Positions 29,601-40,318 of a stretch of 64,000 bases of DNA are shown one piece after another (the first letter of the stretch is position 1; each line of letters begins with the position of its first letter). The stretch is from positions 2,666,001 to 2,730,000 of the forward strand of contig NC_133914.1 of the NCBI RefSeq assembly GCF_964199755.1. The letters are read 5' to 3'. This DNA comes from Larus michahellis. Lineage: Eukaryota; Chordata; Aves; Charadriiformes; Laridae. The position numbers and the translations under genes were made by a program. The notes beneath the pieces were generated by a model that saw only the letters and a program-made list of their open reading frames with translations, made no database searches and was not told the DNA's origin.

Positions 29601-32600
29601 TTTCTCTGTGAAGACTATTGACTTAATAAAATCTGTAAATATCTATAAAAGACCCCTCAGACGATGTAATCCAAGTAATAGTATTAGGGATAACCTGTTT
29701 CACTACCCTACTCTATTTCCTTTAATCAAAGCTAAGATTTCTTCTGAGTGAGAAATCATTTTAACGTAAACATGAACTAAAAAGTATATACACTGCCTCC
29801 ATCTCCACGGGGGTAAAAAGCCAGTAAATTACCATTTGAGGAGTATGTGTGCACACATTTAACTTGACTGTAGCTGATGAAAAATACAGATTTACATTAC
29901 ACAGAGAGGATAAAAATATAATACAACCAACCTGTGTTTGGTGAAATTTGTCTGCTTTACCTCCTAAATCTCGGCAAATGAGATAGAAATTAAACAGTTC
30001 CAAACCCACGACTGTAGGCTGTTAATATATTACTCCTTGCCCTTTGTTCCCCATTACGTGGGATGAATTGCCCAAAAGCTAAGCAAACCGCCTAGAAACC
30101 GCGGATTTTGGGTAGAAGCCTGTCCAGTGAATAAACACCGGTTTGTTCAGCAGTGACAATGACGGTGTTTTCTGTGCAGCGGAGTTTCTGACAAAGGACC
30201 TGTCTGTCTGTCTGTCCATCCAGCAACTACTTCTCCAGTTCAGCAGCTAGGTCGGGTCAAAGCACGGCACGCGAATAGTGCGGAAGCCAGAGCAGCAACA
30301 TTTCCCTGCCACCCTCCATACGGCTGCCTTTGGCTTCTGGACGGTTGCGGGTGGCAGGTTACTGGGGAGAGGCTCCCTCTTTCAGACATTTCTGGTCAGC
30401 TGGGGTTTGACTCCAGTTTTGGTGAATAAAGCAAAGAAAGCTTGTTCAGCAAACCCATTTATTTATTTATTTGTTTAAAGAAGCATATTTTACAGTGATG
30501 CCATGGAGAAAACACCACAACAGATTTCATTTGGTGGGCGGAAAGAGAGCGTTCGTGTGCATGTGAGTTGAGATGACATCACCCTGTCTAAGGAAATCTC
30601 CGGCCTGGACCGTGGAGCTCAGTGCGCAGATCACATGGGTCAAAGGCAAAATGTTTCTAAAGTCATAAATGAACCAGCTCTCTGGGAGTGGGAATAAGCA
30701 CAATGCTCGAGCTGATTAGAAAAAAAGAAAAGAAATTTGATTTTTTTTTTATATTTTCCTCCTAATTTTTCTAAAACCATTTAATTTTAAAATCACCCAT
30801 ACTGAAAAAATCTTGGATTTTCTTAATACGCATTTTAAACTTTCCTTTGCCTTTCTCCCCATTTTTCTTCCCGTTTTGCTATAAAAAGGGAAGAAAGAAG
30901 GGAGAAGGCTACAACAGAAAGAAGTTTGTCCGTTTTTCTAAAAAAAAACCTCTAGAAAGTTCTACAAAATAGGTTGTGTTGATTTATTATATGCAGTTGA
31001 GTTTTGAAATAGTTGTGCTAATATTGCCATGAGTGACCGAAGGGAATCCAGTCAGTTAACGGAGTGAATAAAACCTTACTAATGCACTCTGGCTTCTCTC
31101 TAATCCTTGTTGAGAACCGGACTGAGATACTGCAGCAGGAGGGAAGGAGGAGTCGTTTATGAATTCGCAAGCTGAGGTTCGTGAAAGGGTTACTGATTAT
31201 TGCTGCTAAAAAGCGGAAGGGAAAAAATGGTTCTGCTTACATGCAACGCCATGGCACAAACAAAATACTTATCTCACAGGCTAGAAAATAAAGTGAGATC
31301 TGATCTTTCAGCTGGGAGGCTTTCAGGAATCGTCTGAACATGATCCATAAACAACTCAAAGGATGACTTTTAAGAACCTCTTTCTCTCTCTGCTTGGTAT
31401 GCTGGTCGTTTATCATTGTGCTGAAATGGAATCCCCTTTAAAAGATATAACGGCTTCTTGTTTACTTAAACACAAAGTGGATGATGGGCTGAAAGGTTTT
31501 GCTGCCAGCGGAGCAGTCACGGAGAGCTTGGTACAGCTCCGGAGCTGAAACAACTGTGCAGCTCCCACGTCCTGCGCTGAGCCAAACCAGCCGCAGAGCG
31601 CACGGGGCGAGGGGAGAGTTCAGGTGTCCGCTGCCAGGGCCGAGTCCTCGGCCGGCGCCACGAACTGCCGGCTCTTCCCAGGAGAGGACTGGGACTGCGG
31701 GGCACGGGCAGGCAACCCATCGGGGCGAGCGGGGGCTCTCCCGCAGGCATCCCCGCACACTGGCTCGCTCCAAAACCTGCCCTCCAAAACCGCAGGTGGT
31801 GTGAATGGTACAAAAGCAAGAGCAGCAGAGACTGTATTCGCCAGGTTTAGCTTTGGGGTGGGCTTTTCCCTGCCCATCACCTTACTGGGGGAGCTTCAGC
31901 AGCGTGTCACTGATCCACCCCGGGCACAGCTCGGAGAGCCACGGCACCTCCCCTGGCTCCGTCCCTCAGGACCACCGGGCTTTTGCTGAACTCCAGAGGA
32001 ATTAAATGTCTGCACATATTTATATCGAGGAAGAACATGTTAGAATAGAAGGAAAACTGAGCAGTATGCCACCCATGACGCTGCCGAGGGTAGAGCTCTC
32101 CCTGCAGAGAAGGCAGCGTTCGCCTGCGCCCTGCGTGGGTCTCCGTCCTGCACGTTCCTCGTCCCAGTTCCTCTGCCCAGGTGTTGGCTCTTGCAGAGCA
32201 GGAGCACTTGTGCTGAATCCAGGGAATTCCAGTCGGTGGCATGCAGACCAGTAGTTTCTACCAAACGTAATGGTTTGCTTGTCTTCTGCAGTGCCCAAAC
32301 TGTGCCTTCCCCCTCCCGCCTGCCTTCCCTCCTGCGACACGCCTGGGTGGTGGCCGGGCAGACGGAGCAGCGTGTCCCCAGCCCGGGATGGAGTCCCGCA
32401 GCTGTGACTGTGCAAGCAGAGTCACAATGTTTCGGCAACCTGTGGTTTGTTGTAACCTCTCATTTTCTCAATCTGCTGCATGTTAACTGGATCCTTCAGT
32501 GGGAAATTCCTCGGGGGCTCCGCGGAGCACAGCTGGGGTCCTGCAAGCGCAGGACGGCTGACTTGTGGCTGCAGTGCAGCTGGCAACATTTTCTGGGATT

Positions 32601-33327
32601 TTCTTAAAGCTTTGGTGAGTTTCCCTTCCACAAGTGAGTCTCTGTCCTGTGGGACATCAGCCTCCATAGGGGCCAAGGCATGAACCACACACTCGGGAAG
32701 CTGGTTGTCATTCTGGGTTTTTTTTTGTTTTTTAATTTGAAATAACTCTTTGAAGCAGATTCAGGGCAGATACCACTGACCTCTTACCACAAACGTTTAA
32801 CATGTATTCGCAATGATAAAGTCATACAGCTTAAAACACAAAATAAAGGGTGGGGGGAAGAGAGAGAGGCCTTTGCATGAGTCCAGGTCCCAGGTCGGGG
32901 AGAGCTGCCATGCGGGTCCAGTCTCGTCCTCTCGTCCCACGGGCTGCAGCCGTGCTGCGCTGGGGCCACACGCCCGGTCTCGAGGGTGAGACCTTTGGTC
33001 GTGAAGTCTCTCGTCCGGGTCCTTGGCTGACTCTTACTCCACCTCTCCTCCCTGCAGCGTCCCCCGCGGAGCTCCGGCGAGGTGGGCTTCCCTCCGAGCG
33101 CGCTCCCACTCCTCGGCAGCGTCCTCCTGCGCTCCTGGGTGGTGGTGGGGTGTGCAGCCTCCTTAAGTATTGTGTATGTGGTTTCGTCGGGCCTGTGGGT
33201 CGGTCTGGGAGTATATGTCTGTCTTTCTGGACATGTGTACGTGTTGTGTAGCAGTGCTCTGGTTCAATAAAGCTTTCATATACATAGCAGCAATGAAGTC
33301 TTGCCATCAGGTGACGTAAAGGGGCAG
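26621..33327. other. GNL2-RSPO1 intergenic region and RSPO1 3' UTR
   Basis: No gene is recognised here. The right end, from 33327 down to perhaps 32700 or further, is RSPO1 3' UTR. An ATTAAA at 32731-32736 followed by A-rich DNA on the minus strand is one possible end; several AATAAA at about 30460-30475 are another. AT-rich, low-CpG islands at 27.0-28.6 kb and 29.3-30.0 kb resemble conserved noncoding DNA in texture. A short GC-rich patch lies at 29020-29150. Confidence 0.5.
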
Positions 33328-36300
33328 CTACTGGGCAGGGCTGGCGGACGTCGCGGGGACCGCGGCCCCTCTCTGTTTGCTCTTCCTCTTCTTGGTGCCA
33401 GACTTAGCGTCTTTGGTGTCTTTCCGATTTCTGTTCCCATTCGCGTTATCTTGCTTTCCTTGCTCCTCCTTCTTCTTCCTTTTCCCTGCAGAAAAGCAAA
33501 GGGGCATCAGGAGGTTCCCCGGCAGAGTGAGCTGGCCCGTGGCCCGCTGCTGCCGGCAGTGGCCCGAAGGGCCTGCAGCCTCCTCACACAAAGGTGCCCC
33601 AGAGCCGCCCTATCTGCCAGGCCGTGCTTGGCATTGCGAGCCGTTGCCTAAACACAAACAGGGAAGAAGGATCAAATCCGGATTTAGCTGTGTAATTGTC
33701 GGTCTCCAGCAGAAGTGTTAACGCTTGCGTTTCTCCGCGGCTGCATACCAAGCCCCTTAGCTAACGCAGGCTGCTGGGTGCAGCAGAGGAACACATCGGC
33801 CCTGTCTGCCTCCCCCTGCCCGGCGGTTTAATCCCTGCGGTGTTACTCACTGCTCAGAACCGGTTTCCCTCAAAACACTCAACCCAGCTGCAATCCTCAT
33901 CCATCCCATAAGAGGATGACCAAACCACCATTCATCCCAAAGACACTCTAATTCCTGGGAAAAACCCAGACCTAAGCATTCTGGTAGAGGGGAAGACAAC
34001 TCCCATCACCGCAGCGCACAGGCGTGCGCCTTTGCCTGCTCAGCTGCCCTGCTGCTCTCTGGCCAGGGAAGAAGCTAAAACATCTGAAAGGCCGAGGGAC
34101 ACACAGCAAGTCGTGCTGAGCATCACCCACCCGGGGTCTGTGCTGGTTCCACCCAGGGCTCTTTCTAGTTGCCGTCACGTTGTGTTCCCTGGACCGCAGA
34201 GGGGTACTGAGATGCGCAGCGCATTTATGATACTGGACAATTGGCTGAATACTTGTGCCTGACAAGTAAGGGGTGCTGGGGAGGGATGGCGAGATATCCC
34301 ACATCTGCTCACCTTCAGGGCACTGGTTCTTCTGCACAGTGCATCGCCGCACCTCCGTGGTGGCAGGACACAGGGACACGTCTCCGGAGGGAGCCTGCAG
34401 GATCCGCCGCGTTCGGTCTTCATTGCCCTTCTTGAAGCCACAGAGCTTCCTCTTCTTGGAGCAGGGCCCCCAGGGGCCCCACTCACTCATTTCACATTGT
34501 GCTGCCAGATGACGAGAGAGGACAGCGGTAACTCTCGTTTCTCCGTTGCTGCCTCAGGGATTCCCAGGGCCCTCGAACTCCATTGCACCTCTCCCCCACT
34601 TCAGGCTTGAAGGGTACATGTGTTTTCCCCAGCAGCTTCCTAAGTTTTCAAGGCACCCCCTTCCTTGCCATACCACGCACACTCTGAGTCACACTTCACA
34701 AAAACACGGCAGCAACGCTGGGGTGCTGCTCCCCGTCTAGGCTGGTGTCCAGAGGACTCTGCCCTCTGAAGGGCTGGATTTGGCCTCTACCGTCACCCGC
34801 TCAACATGGGTAAGATGAGCCATCGTCTCTCAGGGGTTCATTTTATCATCTAAACCAAACTGTAGCAATACGTGCAACTGGACCCGACAGACACACAAAA
34901 AGCTCAGTGAAAGGTGCCCAAGCGTCGCTTACCAGGACTGCTGCACTCCATGGTGCCGTTGGCAGCAGAGTAGCCTTCGGGGCATGTGACGTAACATCTC
35001 CCTTTGTGCAAATACAAACCTTCCTTACATTTTGTGCAAAAGTTTCGACTGAAACAGGACTCACAGTTCTCAATTTTGCATTCTGGGGAAAAAAACCACA
35101 AAGTCGTCATGTAGTCTGATGTGAGCAGAAGACTCAGGGATCACAGAATCACAGAATGGTTTGCATTGGAAGGGACCTTAAAGATCACCTCAATCCACCC
35201 CCTGCCCTGGGCAGGGACACCTCCCACCAGCCCAGGTGGCTCCAAGCCCCGTCCAACCTGGCCTTGAACCCCTCCAGGGATGGGGCAGCCACAGCTTCTC
35301 TGGGCAACCTGGGCCAGGGGCTCACCACCCTCACAAGGAAGTTCCCTCCCACCCCTGTACTCACTGATGCACTTGTTCATGTCTGTATTGCGAAGGCCAA
35401 AGTATCCCAGTGGACAAGATGGTAGGCAAATCCCAATTTGCCGGATATCATTCCTCTCCAGAAGGATAAAGAGTTTGGGGGAACATCTCAGGCACCCATT
35501 GAACTCGGAGCACAGGTCGCAGCCCCTGGCACAGCCCTGACTCAGCTCGGTGCTAACTGGAAGAGCAAGAGAGAGGCAGCGGTTAGTGTCCGCCCATGTG
35601 GCCAGGCTCTGCACGACCGGCTGCGGGCCCAAAGCACTGGCACCACTGGCGGGAAGGGCAGGGACTGGGGCAGCCCGAGGGCTGGGGTCCTGCTGCACCA
35701 ACGCGCTCACTGCAGCCCCCGGCACCGCTCCAGCTGGGCATCGTAGCCCTGTGCCCGATGCCCACAGGCACCAACACCGCACTGAGCACAGGCATGAGGG
35801 TCGTGACAGCGGCAGCAGTGAGGAGCAGGACCCAGAAGCAGCCACCAACTCTACAGAGTCCCAGCGCTGCCACCCACTAGCCCCCTGCCTCCCAGCCCTG
35901 ACCATCAGCTCTGCCGCCCGCGCTGGGCAGACACCCACGAGGGACACGTGCCCGGGTGGGCCAGCGACTCCCTGCCATGTCCCCTCTTGGAGCTGGCGGT
36001 GCTGCCCCGCCGAGCCACGGGCACGCTGCAGGACGAGCGGGGACCAGAGCCACACGGTGCCGGAGCAAAACCGTCTGACTAATTCTGCGCTGCACTTCAG
36101 GCCAGGCTGTGTCCCAAGCTACATCTCGCTCTGACCCTGCTCACGTTAACTTTATCTGGCAGTGCAGGAGATTTCACTGCCCCCAAAATAGAGATGTGTT
36201 CTCAGCTCCTAAATTCAGTCCAAGAAAAATACTCAGTCCCATGTCTTCAGAGTTTTCTGCTTTTAATTATCATATAAAATGCTGCTTGTTTTGAAACCAA

Positions 36301-37942
36301 TAGCATTCTTTGCAGGCTAGAATGCAGGTTATTTTTATTAGTTTATTATGCAAGCAGTGTCCTTGTTTATAGAAAAGCTGTGTATTAAAAAAATGTATTC
36401 TTTTAAATATTGTGTTTACTACACTTCAAAAGCAAGTGCGGAGCACCGCAGTGTTCACATGCCAGACTGAGAGGTAAGAAAACTTTCCTCTCCCCCCACA
36501 GTGACCCGAGACCCCAGCAGCTCCCCTGCTGCCTGTCCCAGCCCCATCGCTGGGTCTGTGGGCACAGAGGCTGCCAACGCCTGGGGAAATGAAACAGAAA
36601 GCAGACAGGGGTCCCCATCCCCGTGGACCCTCAGTGCCCGGCTGCCAGGAGGGTTTGCTGGGTCTGGACCGGGACCTACCCTCGGCATTTTGGGCCCTGG
36701 CCCCTTGTACGCAGGGACCCCCAGGGGATCCGACCCCATCCCTCCTGCAGCGCCGGGCCGCGGTGCCAAGGTCTGCCTCTACGGCAAAGGTATGAACTGG
36801 GCCCTCACTGGAAACTGCACTTTATAACATTAGCTATGACATCAAGTCTTCCCTGTTCTCACAGGGCTCAGCAGTCCCAGTTTTAATATAAAATAATTTT
36901 TATACAATTTGATTTAAAACAGTTTTAATGTAAAACAGTTCTCAAACTAGCTTACATAAACGAGGGCAAACCCATGTGGCTGCCCTTGTGCCGATTCAGC
37001 CTGGATGCCCTGTGTGAGCCCTGGGCTGGGACTGGCCAAGGACTGCCTGGGCTGGAGGGATAATTAAAACCCGCACTCCCCCAGCACCAGGGGTCCCACC
37101 GCAGCCAAGCCGCCCCACGTCCTGACACCCCTGCAGCAGCTGAGCGGGCACACGTGCATGGACGCTGCCTGGGGCAGAGCCTGATGGGGGGTCCAGGTGG
37201 GACAGGGTGGCCGCGGGGGAAAGGACGGTGCAGGACGGGAGCCTGCCAGCAGGGCAGCTCTGGGCAGGCAGGTGGGAAGTGATGCGCAGCTCCTGCTCAC
37301 ACACTCCCTTCCCTCTACTACTCACTTCTCCCGGGAAGGCGCATGACAATTGTGGGGGAGCCAGCCTCAGTGGGATGCACTGCTGCCTGCCTGCCTGCTC
37401 TGTGCCTGCAGGGACAAAGACCATCAGGGGCTGCAGCAGCCCCGGCACTGCCGGAAGGGGGGAAGCCGACCCCGTCCTTATCCGCAGAGCAAACTACTCT
37501 GGCCGCGAGCACTGCTGTGGGCACCAGCTCACCCGAGTGCCGCAGCTCCCGGGGAGCAGTGCTGGCCCGTCCCTGCCCGGAGCCGCAGCCTGCAGGGCTG
37601 CTCCTCCCTGTCCCTGCCCGGCACTGCCTGCGGATGCCGGGGCAATTGCCTGCGGCTCAGGGCTGCAGCAGGTCCAGCGGGACAGGGTAACGCACACCTC
37701 TACAGGAGTGGGACTTGGGGAGCTCCGAGGGCTCGCGGGGCACCTCAAGGCTCTGCCCAGCTCTCTGTGTTGGTAAACACATTCACCATCTGCATGAACT
37801 GTACAGCATCACAAGAAGTAGTAGAGAAGAAAAGCATTTCATACATACTTCGTCTTTGCCTCTTGCCCTTCACCACTTTGCTGCTGCCTGTTAGATCCAT
37901 CGAGCTTAGAAAAACCACCACCACAAACAGTCCAAGCTGCAT
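33328..37942 (-). CDS. RSPO1: RSPO1, R-spondin-1, secreted Wnt agonist
   Basis: R-spondin-1 binds LGR4-6 and the ubiquitin ligases RNF43/ZNRF3 and so raises Frizzled levels and Wnt signalling; it is known for its role in ovarian differentiation. Coding exons are 37849-37942, 35365-35556, 34933-35082, 34313-34501 and 33328-33485, giving 260 residues (human 263), all GT-AG and in phase. In order: a signal peptide (about 1-20), a basic KGKRQRR furin-type site, furin-like repeat 1 with [20 protein letters not shown] (R66 and Q71, the RNF43/ZNRF3 contacts, are kept), and furin-like repeat 2 with CFSRNFC (F106 and F110, the LGR contacts, are kept). An N137-G-T glycosylation site and a thrombospondin type 1 repeat (W153, W156) follow, then a Lys/Arg-rich heparin-binding tail. 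The tail lacks the Gln run of the human protein. Intron 2 of the coding part is mostly a CR1. Confidence 0.97.
35139..35342 (-). mobile_element. CR1 LINE 3' fragment in an RSPO1 intron
   Basis: About 200 bp matches the 3' end of avian CR1, in minus orientation. The plus strand opens with the complement of the terminal repeat (tcacagaatcacagaatgg) and continues through the diagnostic ccctgccctgggcagggaca and gggcaacctgggccaggggc blocks. It is 5'-truncated, as most CR1 copies are. It fills about 72% of the 282-bp intron between RSPO1 coding exons 2 and 3, ending about 20 bp from the donor at 35359-35364. Confidence 0.95.
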
Positions 37943-38242
37943 AGTAACTCTCCAGCGCTGCAGCCCCTCCGTCGCAGGGTGGTCGGAGGATCCCGCTCCA
38001 CAGCTGGGGATCTCTCTGCTGCTGCTAAAACGTCTCAGGCAGGATCAGAGCTGAGAGTCTGTGCACGAAGCCTGGTACGGGACCATATCCACAAACTACA
38101 TCAGCAACAGCGAGCTTAGGTAGCAGGTAACATGGCTCTACCTTCATCCCCGTAAGGAGCGCAGGAGCTTGGCTCTAGTCCCATCTGGGGGCTCTGGCAG
38201 TGAGCGTTAGCTGCTTGCAGTTTCCAAGCGCACTCGCAGGAA
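37943..38242 (-). promoter_or_regulatory. RSPO1: Probable RSPO1 5' leader exon portion with upstream ORFs
   Basis: A strong acceptor on the minus strand (TCTCCTCTTCCTTTGCAG, ending at 38243) opens a leader that runs to the RSPO1 ATG at 37942 without an obvious better acceptor. The leader holds several upstream ATGs, among them one at 38184 (22 codons) and one at 38147 whose 40-codon frame ends at 38025. There is also an ATG-TAG minimal ORF. An internal donor is possible at AAGGTAGAG (about 38142). The exon boundary is inferred from splice-site quality only. Confidence 0.5.
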
Positions 38243-40248
38243 CTGCAAAGGAAGAGGAGAACAGATTAAGTCGCTGGTCGACATCGCCGCTGTAACGGCT
38301 GGGCTGGGTGCTGCGGTGGCCGAGCACGGAAGCCACAAGGCAAACTGGGGGAGCGGCGCACAGGGGGTGCAGGCAGACAGTGAATCGCCCTCCAACCTCC
38401 TCCACCAGTCACTCTGTTGCTTAATAACAGTTAGCACACGTAGAAACGCCTAACACAGCTATGCCATCTGCCGATGCTGCATACAGTTATAGCTGTAACT
38501 TGTTTAAAATAGTGCCAGTCCCCCTCGGCCGCCCCTCCTCGAGTAGCAGATGGCCTCTGTGGACTGCCAAGCGCACAAGATGTTTCCCATCAAGTGGGCA
38601 CCTCTGGGGCTGGTAGTCGAGCCGAGCCGAAAGCGAGCCTGCAGTCCCAAGCTGGAGACGGGGCTGTCTGGGGACGGGGCGGGATCGTCCCAGGAGCTGC
38701 CCAAAGCGCCGCGTTTTCGCTCAGAGGGAATTTCCAAACCTCCCAGCTCCCAATTCCCCCGGAGCAGCAGGGAAGGGTCAGCGCTGCCTGCGAGGGCAGA
38801 GGCGGTGCTGAGCAGAGCTGAGCGCAGGAGCTGCATGGCCCTGCCAATGGAGGAAGCCCGGCGTTCGGCAGCAAGCCTGGCTGTAAGTGCCGCGCTGCCC
38901 TTGCCAAGCAGCGGTGGCGGTGAGTGCCCAAAGTGCATGCCAGGACAGGGCCACGAGACGGCAATGCTGGGAGGACAGGCTGGGCAGCAAACCAATCGCT
39001 CTGCATAAACTTCTTGGAGAGCAAATAAAATCCAATGAGGTGGGAAATTGCCGGATGGCAGCCCAGCGCGCAGGGCTCCGGGCACAGCCAGCCCGGGAGC
39101 CACCGCGTGCCCTGTCCTTGCCCTGGTGCAGCCGAGCCTGTGGTCCTGCCAGTCGCACTGCCCAGCTCCTGGGGAGAGGCAACGCAGGCAGGGCTGCTGC
39201 CGAGCCGTGTGCTGCTCCCTCAGGAAAAGACCCAGGCAGTGGTTTTCCATGTGCCCTGTGGCTGGTGTGCAGGACTGGCGACCTCCGGGCTGCAGCGAGA
39301 GCTCTGGCACTGACAGGCAGGGCCATGCTCCTCTCTCTGCAGCTGGCAGAGCAAAGCCCAGCCAACGGCTGCCATTGTGTGGGAATAAAGGTGACAACAT
39401 TCACTCTGTGAGGTCAAATGAAACAGAAAATGGTTTTAATCCCTTTATAATAACTGCGCAATCACCGATGCCCCAAATGGCCAATGGCAATGGTGCTGGA
39501 ACAAAGCCCGGCCACAACCCATGTGCTGCCCGTGGGACGGACACGGACCCCAGGCTGCCGGCCCCCTCCCATGCCCCCCGTGGGGTGGGGGACCTGCCGA
39601 GGGGCTCCCCTGCCCCAGCCCAGCCGTAGAGTTGTTATGGCTACGGCAGCAAAGTAGCTGAAGGGAGAGGGCTGCCCACAGCAGTGGCAGCAGTCTGGCA
39701 GCACCTTGAGTCAGCCGCTGCAGGGAGACGTGACCCAGGTACTGCCGGGCCTGGTGGCAGCACATGCCTCAATGCCGAGAGGTGTCCCGAAGCGGGGACC
39801 TCACGGCAGCTTTGGCTCACGTGTGCCAGTGGAGCCCAGAGGTCATCGGGTGCTGCGGAGCGCTGCCGTCGTCCTCCTGCCCCGACGGCTTTGAACTTTT
39901 CACCGTGTCCCTGCTGCGACTCTGCCGAGCGCTGCTGGGGCAGGAGCACAGCGCTCCCCATGTGCTTGTCGTTACAGCCCACAGCTCATCCACGGGATTT
40001 TCAAATAAATAATTAGTCGCTTGTGTAAACACCAACTTGTTCTGCACTTCCAAGTCTGTTTGCTGCAAGCTGCTTTATAAACACTGTCAAGTGCTTAAGC
40101 TGGGAGTGTTTACCAGAGCGGAGAGCTGTGTGGAGAGGGGATCCCACCCTGGCCCCACAGCCACCCTCCAACCGTGCTCATGTGCAGGGACCTGGGCATT
40201 ACGTGGGGTTCCCTGGCGCGGAGGTGAGGAGGGACCCTCCGGACAGAC

Positions 40249-40318
40249 GACATGGCACAGTATGGCAACACACAGCACAGCATGGCACGGCACAGCACGG
40301 CACGGCACAGCACAGCCA
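40249..40318. repeat. GGCACAGCAC-type tandem repeat
   Basis: About 70 bp of imperfect 5- and 10-bp units (catggcacag, cacggcacag, cacggcacgg) occur in tandem. It is simple-sequence DNA with no coding meaning visible. Confidence 0.85.

Noticed and set aside
33266-33271. Plus-strand AATAAA near the RSPO1 stop
   Set aside because: It is antisense to RSPO1, and no plus-strand gene ends there.
38504-39400. 298-codon open frame on the minus strand
   Set aside because: Low-complexity Pro/Ala/Ser/Gly/Cys composition, overlapped by equally long frames on the other strand; expected by chance in GC-rich DNA.
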